Positions 5,686 to 5,788 of a stretch of DNA of 5,788 nt are shown here, in pieces. The position numbers were made by a program, and so were the translations under genes. The stretch covers positions 1-5,788 of the forward strand of contig JASBUM010000105.1 of the NCBI GenBank assembly GCA_030147905.1, read 5' to 3'. Within the stretch, counting starts at the first letter, position 1. The number at the start of each line of letters is the position of its first letter. The notes under the pieces are model-generated. The model was not told where the DNA came from and ran no database searches. It saw nothing but the letters and a program-made list of their open reading frames with translations. Source of the DNA: Acidimangrovimonas sp. (GTDB lineage Bacteria; Pseudomonadota; Alphaproteobacteria; Rhodobacterales; Rhodobacteraceae).

Positions 5686-5788
5686 ATGGAAGTTTGCGCC
5701 GCCGAAACAGCGCCCGAAGGCCCCGCCGGCCGTCCCGCCACCGGCAGGGCGACTGCCGCGGGACTTGTCGCCATTGCCTGCTGGTCGT
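5686..5788 (+). CDS. Probable start of an EamA/DMT-family exporter (3' end outside window)
   Basis: From the ATG at 5686 the frame stays open to the window end (34 codons). After a polar, proline-rich head of about 20 residues (MEVCAAETAPEG...), the sequence GRATAAGLVAIACWS resembles the first helix of EamA/drug-metabolite transporters, such as YddG-type amino acid exporters, which typically begin with a basic-hydrophobic stretch ending in WS. GGTG at 5676-5679 may serve as ribosome-binding site; a GTG at 5677 in the same frame is an alternative start. The position after an AraC gene fits an exporter under its control. The call rests on about 15 residues. An opposite-strand frame is also open here (5619-5788), so the identity is tentative. 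Confidence 0.45.
   Translation, partial: MEVCAAETAPEGPAGRPATGRATAAGLVAIACWS

Noticed and set aside
1..5788. CRISPR arrays, tRNA or rRNA genes, insertion sequences, attachment sites
   Set aside because: No regularly spaced repeats, tRNA-like cloverleaf, transposase motif or long terminal inverted repeats were seen by reading.

Overview
The window is high-GC DNA with strong third-position GC bias and short intergenic gaps. Together with the protein types (a Tat-exported YkuD protein, a short secreted protein with a C-terminal hydrophobic helix, an exporter-type ABC half-transporter next to an RNA methyltransferase) this suggests an alphaproteobacterium, most likely of the Rhodobacter/Paracoccus group. 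That placement is an inference from protein style and was not tested by a search.

Layout. Positions 1-1791 (+) hold an ABC half-transporter (membrane domain plus ATPase) whose first codons lie before the window. Its last four bases overlap the GTG start of a class I SAM-dependent RNA m5U methyltransferase of the TrmA/RlmD family (1788-3008, +), so the two are probably translationally coupled. A 30-base gap separates this pair from a convergent gene for a small CAP-domain lipoprotein (3039-3551, -). A 170-base divergent promoter region (3552-3721) follows, with candidate promoters and small palindromes for both directions. It also drives a Tat-exported L,D-transpeptidase (YkuD) at 3722-4348 (+). 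After 151 bases comes a 62-residue secreted or membrane-anchored protein (4500-4688, +), closed by a strong intrinsic terminator (4709-4745). An AraC-family regulator with an N-terminal cupin (4831-5571, +) and the probable first 34 codons of an EamA/DMT-type exporter (5686 to the window end, +) complete the window.

How the parts may work together. The CAP lipoprotein, the L,D-transpeptidase and the small secreted protein form a cell-envelope cluster in the middle. The AraC protein and the putative exporter look like a regulator-transporter pair. The ABC transporter and RNA methyltransferase share a transcript but have no obvious functional link. No mobile element, CRISPR array, tRNA, rRNA or phage gene was seen, and no gene-free stretch exceeds 300 bases. 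Nothing here is clearly a new system. The best candidates for a second look are the short secreted protein, the divergent envelope gene pair with its palindromes, and the atypical catalytic-site residues in the CAP and YkuD proteins.
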